64,000 nt of DNA from Lichenicola sp964236105 (GTDB lineage Bacteria; Pseudomonadota; Alphaproteobacteria; Acetobacterales; Acetobacteraceae). Every line of letters starts with the position of its first letter. The stretch's first letter is position 1. The notes beneath the pieces were generated by a model that was not told the origin of the DNA, made no database searches, and was given only the letters and a program-made list of their open reading frames with translations. The translations under genes and the position numbers were made by a program. Positions 17,124-26,488 of this stretch are shown here, piece by piece. Where the stretch lies: assembly GCA_964236105.1 (NCBI GenBank), contig CAXSBC010000003.1, positions 62,001 through 126,000 on the forward strand. The letters run 5' to 3'.

Positions 17124-18524
17124 TCAGACGCGCTCCCGCAGGAACTCGACGAGACGCCGCACCAGGCCGGGCGGACGCGGCTCGTTGAAGTCGATGTCGT
17201 GCAGCGTGCGGCCGGCGCCGGCGGCCCAGGCCAGCAGCCCGACCGCGGTCGCGAAACCGGGGCCGGTGGCGTTGTCGGGCAGGCCGCGCACGCCGATCGG
17301 CCGGCCGAGCCTGACCTGCCGGTTGAGGATGCGGGCTGCCATCGGCGTGATGCCGTCGAGCTGGGAGGCCCCGCCGGTGAGCACCACCCGGCCGGCGGCG
17401 GCCCGGCCGAGGCCGGCGCCGTCGAGCCGGTCGCGCACCAGCTCGAACGTCTCCTCCAGGCGCGGACGGATGACGCTGACGATCCGGCTCTGCGCCACCC
17501 GGGTGAACTGGTGCTCGTCCTCGCCGATCTGCTGCACGTTCAGCATCGCCCGCTCGTCGTCGGCGCTGACCTCGGCGTTGCCGTAGACCACCTTGAGCCG
17601 TTCGGCGCTGCCGAGCGGAGTCGAGATCATGCCGGCGATGTCCTTGGTGACATGCAGGCCGCCGACCGGAAGCTGGGCGGTGTGCAGGATCTGGCCGTCG
17701 GCGAACACCGCCATCGAGGTGGTGCCGCCGCCCATGTCGAGCACGGTGGCGCCGAGCTCGCGCTCGTCCTCGACCAGCACCGACAGGCCGGAGGCGAGGG
17801 GGGCCGCCACCAGCTCGGTGATGTCGAGATCGCAGCGCGCCAGCACGGCGGCGAGGTTGCGCAGCGCCATCGCCGACGCGTCGACCACGTGCAGGCGGGC
17901 GGCGAGCTGGTCGCAATGGTGGCCGCGCGGATCCTCCACGCCCGCGGTCTCGTCGACGGAAAAGGCGAGCGGCAGCGCGTGGATCACGTCGCGCCCGTCG
18001 GTTGCGGCGCGGTTGCGGCCCTCGTTCACCACGCGCCGGATGTCGGCGTCCACGACGGCGCGTCCGCCCACCGGCCAGCGCACGTTGAACAGCCGGCTTT
18101 CCGGCTGCCCGCAGGACAGGTTGACGGTGACCGCGCGCAGATGCTGGTCGGCCTGCTGCTCGGCCTGGCCGACGGCGGCGCGGATCGCCCGCTCGGCCTC
18201 GGCGAGATCGACGATGCTGCCCAGCCGCACCCCGCGCGAGCGCTGCCAGCCGCAGCCCATCACCCGCAGGATGCCGTCCGGGTCGCCGCGGCCGATCAGG
18301 CAGGTGATCTTGGTGGTGCCGATATCCAGCACGCCGTGGATGCCGGGCCGGTAGGGACGCCGGCGCATCGGCGTCGGTTCCGGCGGCGGCAGCGCCAGCA
18401 GGCGGGACTGCTCCGGCGCCGGGGCTGCCAGCAGGGACAGGGACGAGCCGGCCTCGGCGGCAGGCTCGGTGCGACGGGTGCCGCGCCTGGCGCGGGTGCC
18501 GGGCGTGCGGACGAGCTCGGTCAT
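17124..18524 (-). CDS. ftsA: Cell division protein FtsA
   Basis: An actin-like protein that tethers FtsZ to the membrane. The phosphate-1 motif GVLDIGTTKI is at about residues 64-73, the phosphate-2 motif VLDMGGGTTSM in the middle, and the adenosine motif VVLTGGASQLDG near the end. The last residues (LVRRLVEFLRERV) form a basic amphipathic helix typical of the membrane tether. The first 55 residues are a Pro/Ala/Arg-rich extension not seen in E. coli FtsA. The start is kept because it overlaps the ftsQ stop as ATGA; a Met at residue 53 is an alternative. Confidence 0.95.
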   Translation of the reverse strand: MTELVRTPGTRARRGTRRTEPAAEAGSSLSLLAAPAPEQSRLLALPPPEPTPMRRRPYRPGIHGVLDIGTTKITCLIGRGDPDGILRVMGCGWQRSRGVRLGSIVDLAEAERAIRAAVGQAEQQADQHLRAVTVNLSCGQPESRLFNVRWPVGGRAVVDADIRRVVNEGRNRAATDGRDVIHALPLAFSVDETAGVEDPRGHHCDQLAARLHVVDASAMALRNLAAVLARCDLDITELVAAPLASGLSVLVEDERELGATVLDMGGGTTSMAVFADGQILHTAQLPVGGLHVTKDIAGMISTPLGSAERLKVVYGNAEVSADDERAMLNVQQIGEDEHQFTRVAQSRIVSVIRPRLEETFELVRDRLDGAGLGRAAAGRVVLTGGASQLDGITPMAARILNRQVRLGRPIGVRGLPDNATGPGFATAVGLLAWAAGAGRTLHDIDFNEPRPPGLVRRLVEFLRERV

Positions 18525-19483
18525 GCGGGCCTCCTGCCGGTATCGATTGCAACGGCACCCGGCGCCGCATGGCCGTCGGCCTGTCCTGGCGCCTGTCCGG
18601 GCGCCTGCCCGGGAGCCGCTGCGCTGCCCGGCGAGTCGGGGCTGCCGTTCGCGTCCGGATCGGCCGGGGGTGCCGGCCGCAGCCGCACCACCAGCCGGTC
18701 AGGCAGGCGCATGTCGATCACCGCAAGCGGCCGTAGCAGCAGATGCTGGCTGTGCTGAAGCTGCGCCAGCCGGTGCAGCGCCGCCGGCTCCTCGCCTTCC
18801 GGCAGCAGCACGTCGCAGCCGTTGCGCAGCGTCAGGTTCCAGCGCCGCTGCCCGACCCGCACCGCCGCCACGACATGGCCGTGCACGTCGGGCTCGGCAT
18901 CGAGCGCCGTGATCAGGGCCTCCGCCGCCGCCGGCGCGCCGACGCCCACCACCAGCGGCAGCTGCGCGAAGGCGTCGGCATCCTTGCCGTTCATGCCATG
19001 GTCGACGACCAGCGCGCCCTTGCGGTCGATCAGCACGAAGCGGCCCTGGTTCTGCCACACCGCGAACGGCCGCCGCTCGACGAGCTGCACCACGATCGTC
19101 CCGGGCAGCCGGCGCTCGACCGTGGCGTGCTCGACGAAGGTCAGCGCGTCGAGACGCTTGCGCGCCTCCTCGACCGAGAAGCCCAGGATGTCGTCGCCGA
19201 CCGTCACGCCCAGCGCCCGGCTCACCGTGGCTTCCGGGGTCATGTCGCGGCCGGAGACGGTGATGGTGCGGATACGCAGCGCCACCTTGTGGCCGAGCTC
19301 GGCCCGCAGCGGCGCGAAGCTCGACTCGCTGCGCATGATGCGGGCCAGGTGCAGCGCCCCGCCGGTTCCGGCCACCAGCAGGCAGGCCAACAGCATCGGC
19401 CGCACCAGCCGGCGCTGGCGCTTGGCAAAGATGGTCAGCCGCGACGGCCGGTCGAGCTGGTCCAGGGGCTTCACCCGCGGCAT
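18521..19483 (-). CDS. ftsQ: Cell division protein FtsQ
   Basis: A bitopic divisome protein that links early and late division proteins with FtsB and FtsL. A basic cytoplasmic segment (residues 1-28) precedes one membrane helix (about 29-48). The POTRA domain starts near IRTITVSGRDMTPEATV, and the beta domain carries the WQNQGRFVLIDRKG block. The protein is 320 residues long. Its C-terminus is a Pro/Gly/Gln tail with the unit A-P-G-Q repeated. It overlaps ddl by 13 bases at its start and ftsA by four at its end. Confidence 0.93.
   Translation of the reverse strand: MPRVKPLDQLDRPSRLTIFAKRQRRLVRPMLLACLLVAGTGGALHLARIMRSESSFAPLRAELGHKVALRIRTITVSGRDMTPEATVSRALGVTVGDDILGFSVEEARKRLDALTFVEHATVERRLPGTIVVQLVERRPFAVWQNQGRFVLIDRKGALVVDHGMNGKDADAFAQLPLVVGVGAPAAAEALITALDAEPDVHGHVVAAVRVGQRRWNLTLRNGCDVLLPEGEEPAALHRLAQLQHSQHLLLRPLAVIDMRLPDRLVVRLRPAPPADPDANGSPDSPGSAAAPGQAPGQAPGQADGHAAPGAVAIDTGRRPA
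18580..18615 (-). repeat. Three 12-base tandem repeats in the ftsQ 3' end
   Basis: Three imperfect direct copies of a 12-base unit (CCTGTCCGGGCG as read on the plus strand) encode the Gln-Ala-Pro-Gly repeats of the FtsQ tail. The period is a multiple of three, so a gain or loss of copies would keep frame. Slippage could therefore change the tail length between strains. Confidence 0.7.
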
Positions 19484-20424
19484 GCGGCGTTCTCCACCAT
19501 CCAGGCGCACAGCTCGGGAAAGCGGATGCCGAGGAATGCCGCCTGCTCGGGCAGCAGCGAGGTCGGCGTCAGGCCGGGCTGGGTGTTGACCTCGAGCAGC
19601 ACCAGCCGTCCCGGCGCGTCGCGGCCGGAGCCGGTGTCGTCGTAGCGGAAGTCGGTGCGCGAGGCGCCACGGCAGCCGAGTGCGCCGTGCGCCGCGAGTG
19701 CGATCCGCATCGCCTCGGCAAACGCGCCCGGGTGGATGTCGGCCGGCAGCACGTGGCTGGAGCCGCCGGCGGAATACTTGGCCTCGTAGTCGTAGAAATC
19801 GTGCGCCTGGGCCGGGTTCGGGGTGATGTCGGTCACGGTCAGCGCGCGGTCGCCCAGCACGCCCACGGTGATCTCGCGCCCGGGGATGAACTCCTCGACC
19901 AGCGCCAGCGGGCCGTAGCGCCAGTTCGACACGATCTCGCCGCGGCGGTTGGAGCCGGCGCGCACGATGTCGACGCCGACCGACGAGCCCTCGTTCAGCG
20001 GCTTGATGACGTAGGGTAGCGGCAGCGGATCGGCATCGGCGAAGCGCTCGATCTCGATCACCACGCCGCGCGCCACCGGCAGGCCCGCGGCGGCGAACAC
20101 CGCGCGCGCGGCCGCCTTGTCCATCGCCACCGCCGACGCGCGTATGCCGGAATGGGTGTAGGGGATGCCCATCCAGTCGAGCACGCCCTGGATCGCCCCA
20201 TCCTCGCCGAAGCGGCCATGCAGCGCGTTGAACACCACGCCCGGACGGTCGCGGGTGAGGCTGTCGACCAGCACCGACAGCTCGGCGGTGAGGTCGATCG
20301 CGCGCGCCTGGTAGCCCGCCTCCTGCAGCGCCGACAGCACGCCGCGGCCGGAGCTGAGGCTGACCTCGCGCTCGTTGGAGATGCCGCCCATCAGCACGGC
20401 GACGGTCGGACGGGCCGGGCTCAC
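19471..20424 (-). CDS. ddl: D-alanine--D-alanine ligase
   Basis: An ATP-grasp enzyme that makes D-Ala-D-Ala, the end of the cell-wall pentapeptide. Visible blocks are VLMGGISNEREVSLSSG at the N-terminus, FNALHGRFGEDGAIQG near residue 62, YVIKPLNEGSSVGVD, and the metal/ADP site LLEVNTQPGLTP near the C-terminus. It has 317 residues with a GTG start that overlaps the murB stop (GTGA). The gene runs 13 bases into ftsQ. Confidence 0.95.
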   Translation of the reverse strand: MSPARPTVAVLMGGISNEREVSLSSGRGVLSALQEAGYQARAIDLTAELSVLVDSLTRDRPGVVFNALHGRFGEDGAIQGVLDWMGIPYTHSGIRASAVAMDKAAARAVFAAAGLPVARGVVIEIERFADADPLPLPYVIKPLNEGSSVGVDIVRAGSNRRGEIVSNWRYGPLALVEEFIPGREITVGVLGDRALTVTDITPNPAQAHDFYDYEAKYSAGGSSHVLPADIHPGAFAEAMRIALAAHGALGCRGASRTDFRYDDTGSGRDAPGRLVLLEVNTQPGLTPTSLLPEQAAFLGIRFPELCAWMVENAACRG

Positions 20425-21386
20425 GGCGCACCATCCCGGATCGCGGCACCGGCCGGCACGCCGATGCGCTTGATCTCCCAGGCGAGCTCGATTCCCGTGC
20501 TCGTGGCGACCCGGCGGCGCACCTCCTCGCCCAGCGCCTCGATCTCGGCGGCGGTGGCGGTCCCGGTGTTGAGCAGGAAGTTGCAGTGCTTCTCGCTGAC
20601 CTGCGCGCCGCCCAGACGCAGGCCGCGGCAGCCGGCCTCGTCGATCAGCTGCCACGCCTTCAGGGGGGTCTGCGCCGGATCGGGGTTGCGGAAGGTCGAG
20701 CCGCCGGTGCGGGCCCTGGTCGGCTGCGAGGCCTCGCGCGCGACGCGGATCTCGTGGATGCGCGCACGCGGGATCGCCGGATCGCCGGGCTCGCCGCGCA
20801 GCCGCGCCCGCACCACCACCGCACCCGCGGGCAGGCTCGAGCGCCGGTAGCCGAAGCCCAGCGCCTCGAGCGGCAGCCGCACCAGCTGCCCGGACCGGTC
20901 GACGATCTCGGCCCAGTCCAGCACGTCGGTAATCTCTGCGCCGTATGCGCCCGCATTCATCGACACCGCACCGCCGATCGAGCCCGGGATGCCGGCCAGG
21001 AACTCGAGCCCGCGCAGGCCGGCCTCCGCCGCATGCTCGGCCACGGTCATGTCGAGACAGGCCGCACCGCAGACGATGCCGTCCGCCTCGACGACGATGT
21101 CGGAGAAGCCGCGGGCAAGCCGCACCACCACGCCGGCGACGCCGCCGTCGCGGATGATCAGGTTGGAGGCCTTGCCGATCGCCAGCACCGGCAGCTCCGG
21201 AGCCAGGGCCGCCAGGAACGCCGCCAGGTCCTCGGCGTCGGCCGGGCGCAGCAGCACTTCCGCCGGGCCGCCGACGCGGAACCAGCTCTGCGCGCCGAGC
21301 GCTGCCGCCTGCTCCAGCCGGCCGCGCACCGGCGGCAGCGCGCCGAGGCTGCTGGTCACGTCGGGCGAGGTGGCGGCAGCGCTCAT
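20421..21386 (-). CDS. murB: UDP-N-acetylenolpyruvoylglucosamine reductase
   Basis: An FAD enzyme that reduces the enolpyruvyl group to give UDP-MurNAc, using NADPH. FAD-binding stretches are WFRVGGPAEVLLRP, IGKASNLIIRDGG and GIPGSIGGAVSMNAGAYG. The C-terminal SEKHCNFLLNTG block is the one found in type-I and type-II MurB enzymes near the substrate. It is 321 residues long. ATGA overlap with murC upstream and GTGA overlap with ddl downstream place it inside the coupled run. Confidence 0.95.
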   Translation of the reverse strand: MSAAATSPDVTSSLGALPPVRGRLEQAAALGAQSWFRVGGPAEVLLRPADAEDLAAFLAALAPELPVLAIGKASNLIIRDGGVAGVVVRLARGFSDIVVEADGIVCGAACLDMTVAEHAAEAGLRGLEFLAGIPGSIGGAVSMNAGAYGAEITDVLDWAEIVDRSGQLVRLPLEALGFGYRRSSLPAGAVVVRARLRGEPGDPAIPRARIHEIRVAREASQPTRARTGGSTFRNPDPAQTPLKAWQLIDEAGCRGLRLGGAQVSEKHCNFLLNTGTATAAEIEALGEEVRRRVATSTGIELAWEIKRIGVPAGAAIRDGAP

Positions 21387-22816
21387 GCGGCGTGGCCTCC
21401 GCGCGCCTTCTGCAGGAGGCCGAGCTGCTCGGGCAGCGCCTGCGCCCACGCGGTGATGTTGCCGGCACCCAGGCAGATGACGAAGTCGCCGGGCCGGGCG
21501 ATGGCGTGCACCATCTCCGCCAGATGCTCGGGCCCCGGCAGCGGCACCACCGAGCGGTGCCCGCTGGCACGCAGCCCGTCGACCAGCGCGTCGCGGTCGA
21601 ACCCGTCGATCGGCGTCTCGCCGGCGGCGTACACGTCGGCGATGATGACGGTGCCGGCGTCGTTCATGCAGGTGCAGAACTCGGGAAACAACGTCTGCAG
21701 CCGGGAGTAGCGGTGCGGCTGCACGATCGCCACCACGTCGCGCGCCCCCGCCTGCCGTGCCGCCTTCAGCACGGCGGCGATCTCCACCGGATGGTGGCCG
21801 TAATCGTCGACCACGGTGATGCCGCCCGCTTCGCCGGTGCGGGTGAAGCGACGCTTGACGCCGCGGAAGTCTGCGAAGGCGCTGCGGATCGTGCTCTCGT
21901 CGATCTCCATCTCGATCGCCACCGCGATCGCGGCGAGCGCGTTCTGCACGTTGTGGCTGCCCAGCATCGGCAACCGGAACGGTCCCAGCTTGCGGCTGCG
22001 GTTCCTGGCGCGTCGGTCGGTGATGACCACCTCGAAGGTGGCGCCGCGCTTGTCGGCCACCATGCGCTCGGCGCGCACGTCGGCCTGCGGCGAGAATCCG
22101 TAGGTGATGACGCGATGATCCGACAGGCGGGGGATCATCTGCTGCACGTTGGGATGATCCACGCACAGCACCGCGAAGCCGTAGAACGGGATGTTGGCGA
22201 CGAACTGGTCGTACGCCGCCATCATCGCCTCCGCGGTGCCCCAGTGGTCGAGATGCTCGGGATCCATGTTGGTCACCACCGCGATCACCGCAGGCAGGCG
22301 CAGGAACGAGCCGTCGCTCTCGTCCGCCTCGACCACCATCCAGTCGCCCTCGCCCATGCGGGTGTTGGTGCCGTACGCCTCGATGATGCCGCCATTGATC
22401 ACGGTCGGATCGAGCCGGGCGGCTTCCAGCACCGCCGCGACCAGGCTGGTGGTGGTGGTCTTGCCGTGCGTGCCGCCGATCGCGATCGACCAGCGCAGCC
22501 GCATCAGCTCGGCCAGCATCTCGGCGCGACGCACCACCGGGATCAGCCGCGTGCGGGCCGAAACGACTTCCGGATTGTCGCGCTTCACCGCCGTCGAGGT
22601 CACCACGACGCGCGCGTCGCCGAGATTGGCGGCATCGTGCCCGACCATCACCCGGATGCCGGTGGCCCGCAGCCGCTGCACGTTGGCGCCCTCGGCGATG
22701 TCGCTGCCCTGCACGGCGTAGCCGAGCGTGTGCAGCACCTGGGCGATGCCCGACATGCCGATGCCGCCGATGCCCACGAAGTGGATGGTGCCGATGGATA
22801 AGGGCAGGGCTCTCAT
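21383..22816 (-). CDS. murC: UDP-N-acetylmuramate--L-alanine ligase
   Basis: Adds the first residue of the stem peptide, L-Ala, to UDP-MurNAc. The N-terminal UDP-binding loop is FVGIGGIGMSG (13-23) and the ATP loop GTHGKTTTTS is at about 115-124. DYGHHPVEI near residue 340 is typical of MurC. It has 477 residues. The ATG, with GGGAG eight bases upstream, overlaps the murG stop (ATGA). Confidence 0.96.
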   Translation of the reverse strand: MRALPLSIGTIHFVGIGGIGMSGIAQVLHTLGYAVQGSDIAEGANVQRLRATGIRVMVGHDAANLGDARVVVTSTAVKRDNPEVVSARTRLIPVVRRAEMLAELMRLRWSIAIGGTHGKTTTTSLVAAVLEAARLDPTVINGGIIEAYGTNTRMGEGDWMVVEADESDGSFLRLPAVIAVVTNMDPEHLDHWGTAEAMMAAYDQFVANIPFYGFAVLCVDHPNVQQMIPRLSDHRVITYGFSPQADVRAERMVADKRGATFEVVITDRRARNRSRKLGPFRLPMLGSHNVQNALAAIAVAIEMEIDESTIRSAFADFRGVKRRFTRTGEAGGITVVDDYGHHPVEIAAVLKAARQAGARDVVAIVQPHRYSRLQTLFPEFCTCMNDAGTVIIADVYAAGETPIDGFDRDALVDGLRASGHRSVVPLPGPEHLAEMVHAIARPGDFVICLGAGNITAWAQALPEQLGLLQKARGGHAA

Positions 22817-23994
22817 GCTGGCATCTCCCGGTTCGCGCCATCGGGGATGGCCCCTCGCGACGAGGAGTGCAAGCCGTGATCTCGCGGATTCGCGAGTCCC
22901 TGCCGCGCGAGCGTGGCTTCGACGAGATCGGCGAGCGCGCACGCTGCGTCATGCCGTCCGAGGCGGCCGGCAGCCGCCGCCGCCGTCGCGAGCCGCGCGG
23001 GCTCGGACAGCAATCCGGCGAGCAGGTCGCCCAGGACGGCCGGGGTGAAATCGGGCTGGCGCAGCATCCAGCCGCCGCCGGCCGCGACCAGCGAGGCGGC
23101 GTTGGCACCCTGCTCGTCGGAGGCGGCGATCGGCAGCGGCACCATGATCGACGGACGCCCGACCATCGCCAGCTCGGCGACCGACGAGCCGCCGGCGCGG
23201 CCGATCACCAGGTGGCTCGCGACGAGCCGCCGGGCGACCCCGTCGAAGAACGGCGCCACCTCCGCGTCGATGCCGGCCGCCGCGTAGGCGGCCTCGACTC
23301 GGGCCACGTCCTCGGCGCGGGCCTGCTGGGTGACGGCCAGACGCGCGCGCAGCGCGGCCGGCAGCGCGGCCAGCGTCTGCGGCACCACGTCGCTGAACAC
23401 GCGCGCCCCGAGCGAGCCGCCCCAGACCAGCAGCCGCAGGGTGGCATGCGCATCGGGATAGGGGCTGCGCGCGGCAGCCGCGATCTCGGCGCGCACCGGC
23501 ATGCCGGTCAGCACCGTCCGCGCGCCGCGGGGCAGGCGGGCGACATGCTCGAAGCTGGTGGCGATGGCGTCGGCGAAACGGGCGAGCTGCGCGTTGGCCT
23601 GGCCCAGCACCGCGTTGCCCTCGTGCAGCACGAGCGCCGGACGCCGCCGCCCCAGCAGGCGTGCGCCCAGCAGCGGCGGCACCGACGGGTAGCCGCCGAA
23701 ACCCACCACCGCCGAGGGGCGCAGCTCGGCCAGGATGCGCCGTGCCGTCAGCGTGCCGCGGCCGAGCGCCAGCGCGCCGCCGAGCCGGCGCATGGCCCCG
23801 TGGCCGGCGATGCCGGCACCCGACAGCACGTGCTGCCGCCCTTGTGCGAACACGCCCTGCGTGCGCCGTCCGGCGCGTCCGTCGGTCATCAGCACGAGCG
23901 GGTGGCCGCGCCGGTCGAGCTCGGCCGCCAGCGCCTCGGCCGGAAAGAAATGGCCGCCGGTGCCGCCTGCCGCGATGACGATCGACCGGCTCAT
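22813..23994 (-). CDS. murG: Lipid II synthase (MurG glycosyltransferase)
   Basis: Transfers GlcNAc from UDP-GlcNAc to lipid I on the inner face of the cytoplasmic membrane. The GT28 glycine loops GGTGGHFFP (about 10-18) and VVGFGGYPSVP are present. The C-terminal nucleotide-sugar site includes IGRAGGSSVAEL and DEQGANAASL. The length of 393 residues is somewhat above E. coli MurG; the last 30 residues extend past the conserved end. The start overlaps the ftsW stop (ATGA). Confidence 0.95.
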   Translation of the reverse strand: MSRSIVIAAGGTGGHFFPAEALAAELDRRGHPLVLMTDGRAGRRTQGVFAQGRQHVLSGAGIAGHGAMRRLGGALALGRGTLTARRILAELRPSAVVGFGGYPSVPPLLGARLLGRRRPALVLHEGNAVLGQANAQLARFADAIATSFEHVARLPRGARTVLTGMPVRAEIAAAARSPYPDAHATLRLLVWGGSLGARVFSDVVPQTLAALPAALRARLAVTQQARAEDVARVEAAYAAAGIDAEVAPFFDGVARRLVASHLVIGRAGGSSVAELAMVGRPSIMVPLPIAASDEQGANAASLVAAGGGWMLRQPDFTPAVLGDLLAGLLSEPARLATAAAAAGRLGRHDAACALADLVEATLARQGLANPRDHGLHSSSRGAIPDGANREMPA

Positions 23995-25154
23995 GCGGCG
24001 ATGCTCCGGCGGCCTGGCGACGTCACGCGGCTGGATGCGCTCCGGCCCTGCACGCGCCTGCGGGTCAGCGCCAGCAGCAGGCCGATGGTCAGCGCCACCG
24101 ACATCGCCGACGAGCCGCCATAGGAGATGAAGGGCAGGGTCATGCCCTTGGTCGGGATCAGGTGCAGGGAGGAGGCCATGTTGACGAAGGCCTGCAGCCC
24201 GAAGCCGGTGACCAGCCCGGTGGAGGCCAGCACCACGAACGGGTCGTCCTCGGCCAGCAGCTTGAGCAGCGTGCGCACGACGATGAAGCAGAACACGCCG
24301 ATGATGAACAGGCAGACCAGCAGCCCGAACTCCTCGCCCGCGACGGCGAACACGAAGTCGGCGTGCGCGTCGGGCAGCAGGTCCTTGACGCGGCCCTCGC
24401 CGGGCCCGCGGCCGAGCAGCCCGCCATTGCCGAAGGCCTGCATCGCGGTGTCGATCTGGTAGTGGTCGCCCTGTCCCGGATGCAGGAAGCGCAGCACGCG
24501 CGAGCGCACATGCGGGAACACCACGAACGCGCCGGCGAATGCCGCCATCATGCTGCCGACGCCGCATCCGACCAGGAACAGGTTCAGCCCGCCGACGAAC
24601 AGCTGCGCCATGAACACGCAGGTGATCACCGACAGCATGCCGATATCCGGCTGCGACTTCAGCAGCAGCAGGATGAGCGCGAACACGCCGAACGCCAGCA
24701 GCATGCCCGGAAAGGCGCGGGTGCGCCTGCCCTCGGCCAGCAGCCAGGCCGTCACCACGGCAAAGCACGGCTTGAGGAACTCCGACGGCTGGATCGACAT
24801 CATCGGCAGCGCGATCCAGCGCCGCGCCCCCTTGATCTCGACGCCGTGCACCAGCGTCAGCGCGGTCAGGCCGAGTGCGACGGCACAGCTCGCCAGCGCC
24901 AGCCGACGCACGCCTTTCGGCGACAGCATCGAGGTGGCGATCACGATCAGCCCCGCGATGGCCAGGAAGATCACCTGCTTGAGGATGAACATGTCGCGCG
25001 AGGCGCCGATCCGGGCGGCGACCGAGGGCGACGCCGCCAGCATCAGCACGTAGCCGAAGCCGATCAGCAGGCCGACGCAGCCGAGCGTCCAGCGATCCAC
25101 CGTCCACCACCAGCGGGCGATGACCGAGTTGTCCGCGCGCGAGAACTGCGCCAT
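23991..25154 (-). CDS. ftsW: Septal peptidoglycan polymerase FtsW (SEDS family)
   Basis: A multi-spanning SEDS glycosyltransferase that polymerises lipid II with FtsI. About ten hydrophobic segments can be traced over 387 residues. SEDS hallmarks are GARRWI near residue 117, IQPSEFLK, KSQPDIG and the C-terminal PTKGMTLPFISYGGSS. The short basic N-terminus is cytoplasmic. Its ATG shares one base with the murD stop (TGATG). Confidence 0.95.
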   Translation of the reverse strand: MAQFSRADNSVIARWWWTVDRWTLGCVGLLIGFGYVLMLAASPSVAARIGASRDMFILKQVIFLAIAGLIVIATSMLSPKGVRRLALASCAVALGLTALTLVHGVEIKGARRWIALPMMSIQPSEFLKPCFAVVTAWLLAEGRRTRAFPGMLLAFGVFALILLLLKSQPDIGMLSVITCVFMAQLFVGGLNLFLVGCGVGSMMAAFAGAFVVFPHVRSRVLRFLHPGQGDHYQIDTAMQAFGNGGLLGRGPGEGRVKDLLPDAHADFVFAVAGEEFGLLVCLFIIGVFCFIVVRTLLKLLAEDDPFVVLASTGLVTGFGLQAFVNMASSLHLIPTKGMTLPFISYGGSSAMSVALTIGLLLALTRRRVQGRSASSRVTSPGRRSIAA

Positions 25155-26488
25155 CAGCGCGATCCTTCCAGGCAGGAAACGAGCTCGGCGAAGCGCGCGC
25201 CGCGCGCCTCGAAGCTCGCGAACTGGTCGAAGCTGGCGCAGGCCGGCGACAGCAGCACCACCGGTGCCGCCAGCGACCGGGCGGCGTCGAACGCGCGCGG
25301 CACGGCCTCGTCGAGCGTGTCCACGATGCGGTGCGCGATCCGGTGCCGGGCCAGCGTGCCGGCCAGCGCCGGCGCGTCCCGGCCGATCAGCAGCGCCAGC
25401 GGAACACGGGGAAAGAACGCCGCCAGCTCCTCGATGCCGCCGGCCTTGGCGATGCCGCCGGCGATCCAGATCAGGCGGTCGTAGCAGCCGAGCGCCCGCG
25501 ACGCCGCGTCGGCGTTGGTCGCCTTGCTGTCGTCGACGAAGCCGACGCCGTCGACCGTGGCGAGGAGACGCTGGCGGTGCGGCAGGCCGGGAAAGCCTGC
25601 CAGGCCCGCCTCGATCGCTGCCGCGTCCAGTCCGAGATGGCGGGCCATCGCGCTGGCGGCCAGCGCGTTCTGCGCGTTGTGCGGGCCGGGCAGCGCGACG
25701 GCCCGGGCCAGTGCGGGTGCCAGACGGCCGGGCTCGGCGCCGGACACGGTGAGCAGCCTGGCGACGGTGCCGGCCCGTGCCAGCGCGCGGCTCGGTGCAT
25801 CGTCGGTGCCGATCACCGCGAGGTCGCCCTCCTGCTGGCGGGCGAAGATCTCGCACTTGGCCCGGACATAGCCCGCCATGTCGCCGTGCCGGTCGAGATG
25901 GTCGGGCGACAGGTTGAGCAGGCAGGCGGCGTCGAAGCGCAGCGTGGCGAGCCGCTCCAGCATGTAGGAGGACATCTCCAGCACGTAGACGCCGTCGTCG
26001 GGCAGCAGCGGCAGCGCCAGGGCGGCCGGGCCGAGATTGCCGCCGGCCGCATTCGCCACCCCGGCTCCGGTCAGCAGGTGCGCCAGCAGCGCCGTGGTGG
26101 TGGACTTGCCGTTGGTGCCGGTGATGCCGGCGAACCGCGCGCGGCTGCCGGACGCGCGCACCGCCTCGAACAGCAGCTCGGCATCGGACAGCACCGGCAC
26201 GCCGGCCGCCTGCGCCAGCGGCACCACCGGATGCGGCGCCGGCAGGCGGTGCGGGATGCCGGGCGACAGCACCAGCGCGTCGAAGCCCGACAGCGTGCCG
26301 AACGGCGCCAGCGTCACGCCGGCAGGCGCGTCGGCCAGCGCCTCGCGTCCGGCGGCGTTGTCGTCCCAGGCCTGCACCGAGGCGCCCATCGCCGCCAGCG
26401 CGCGTGCCGCCGGCCCGCCGTTGCGGCCGAGCCCGAGCACGGCATAGCGCCGGCCGGCGAAGAGGTTGGCGGGAAAGGTGCTGCTCAT
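25154..26488 (-). CDS. murD: UDP-N-acetylmuramoyl-L-alanine--D-glutamate ligase
   Basis: Adds D-Glu to UDP-MurNAc-L-Ala. The ATP loop GTNGKSTTT is at about 124-132, and the N-terminal Rossmann-like loop is VLGLGRNGG. LNLSPDHLDRHG and VDDSKATN are Mur ligase motifs. It has 444 residues. It overlaps mraY by four bases (ATGA) and ftsW by one. Confidence 0.95.
   Translation of the reverse strand: MSSTFPANLFAGRRYAVLGLGRNGGPAARALAAMGASVQAWDDNAAGREALADAPAGVTLAPFGTLSGFDALVLSPGIPHRLPAPHPVVPLAQAAGVPVLSDAELLFEAVRASGSRARFAGITGTNGKSTTTALLAHLLTGAGVANAAGGNLGPAALALPLLPDDGVYVLEMSSYMLERLATLRFDAACLLNLSPDHLDRHGDMAGYVRAKCEIFARQQEGDLAVIGTDDAPSRALARAGTVARLLTVSGAEPGRLAPALARAVALPGPHNAQNALAASAMARHLGLDAAAIEAGLAGFPGLPHRQRLLATVDGVGFVDDSKATNADAASRALGCYDRLIWIAGGIAKAGGIEELAAFFPRVPLALLIGRDAPALAGTLARHRIAHRIVDTLDEAVPRAFDAARSLAAPVVLLSPACASFDQFASFEARGARFAELVSCLEGSR

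Noticed and set aside
15356..17188. Open frame of about 610 codons opposite ftsZ
   Set aside because: Same cause: high GC at the third codon position keeps the opposite frame open. The product is low-complexity and unrelated to any family.
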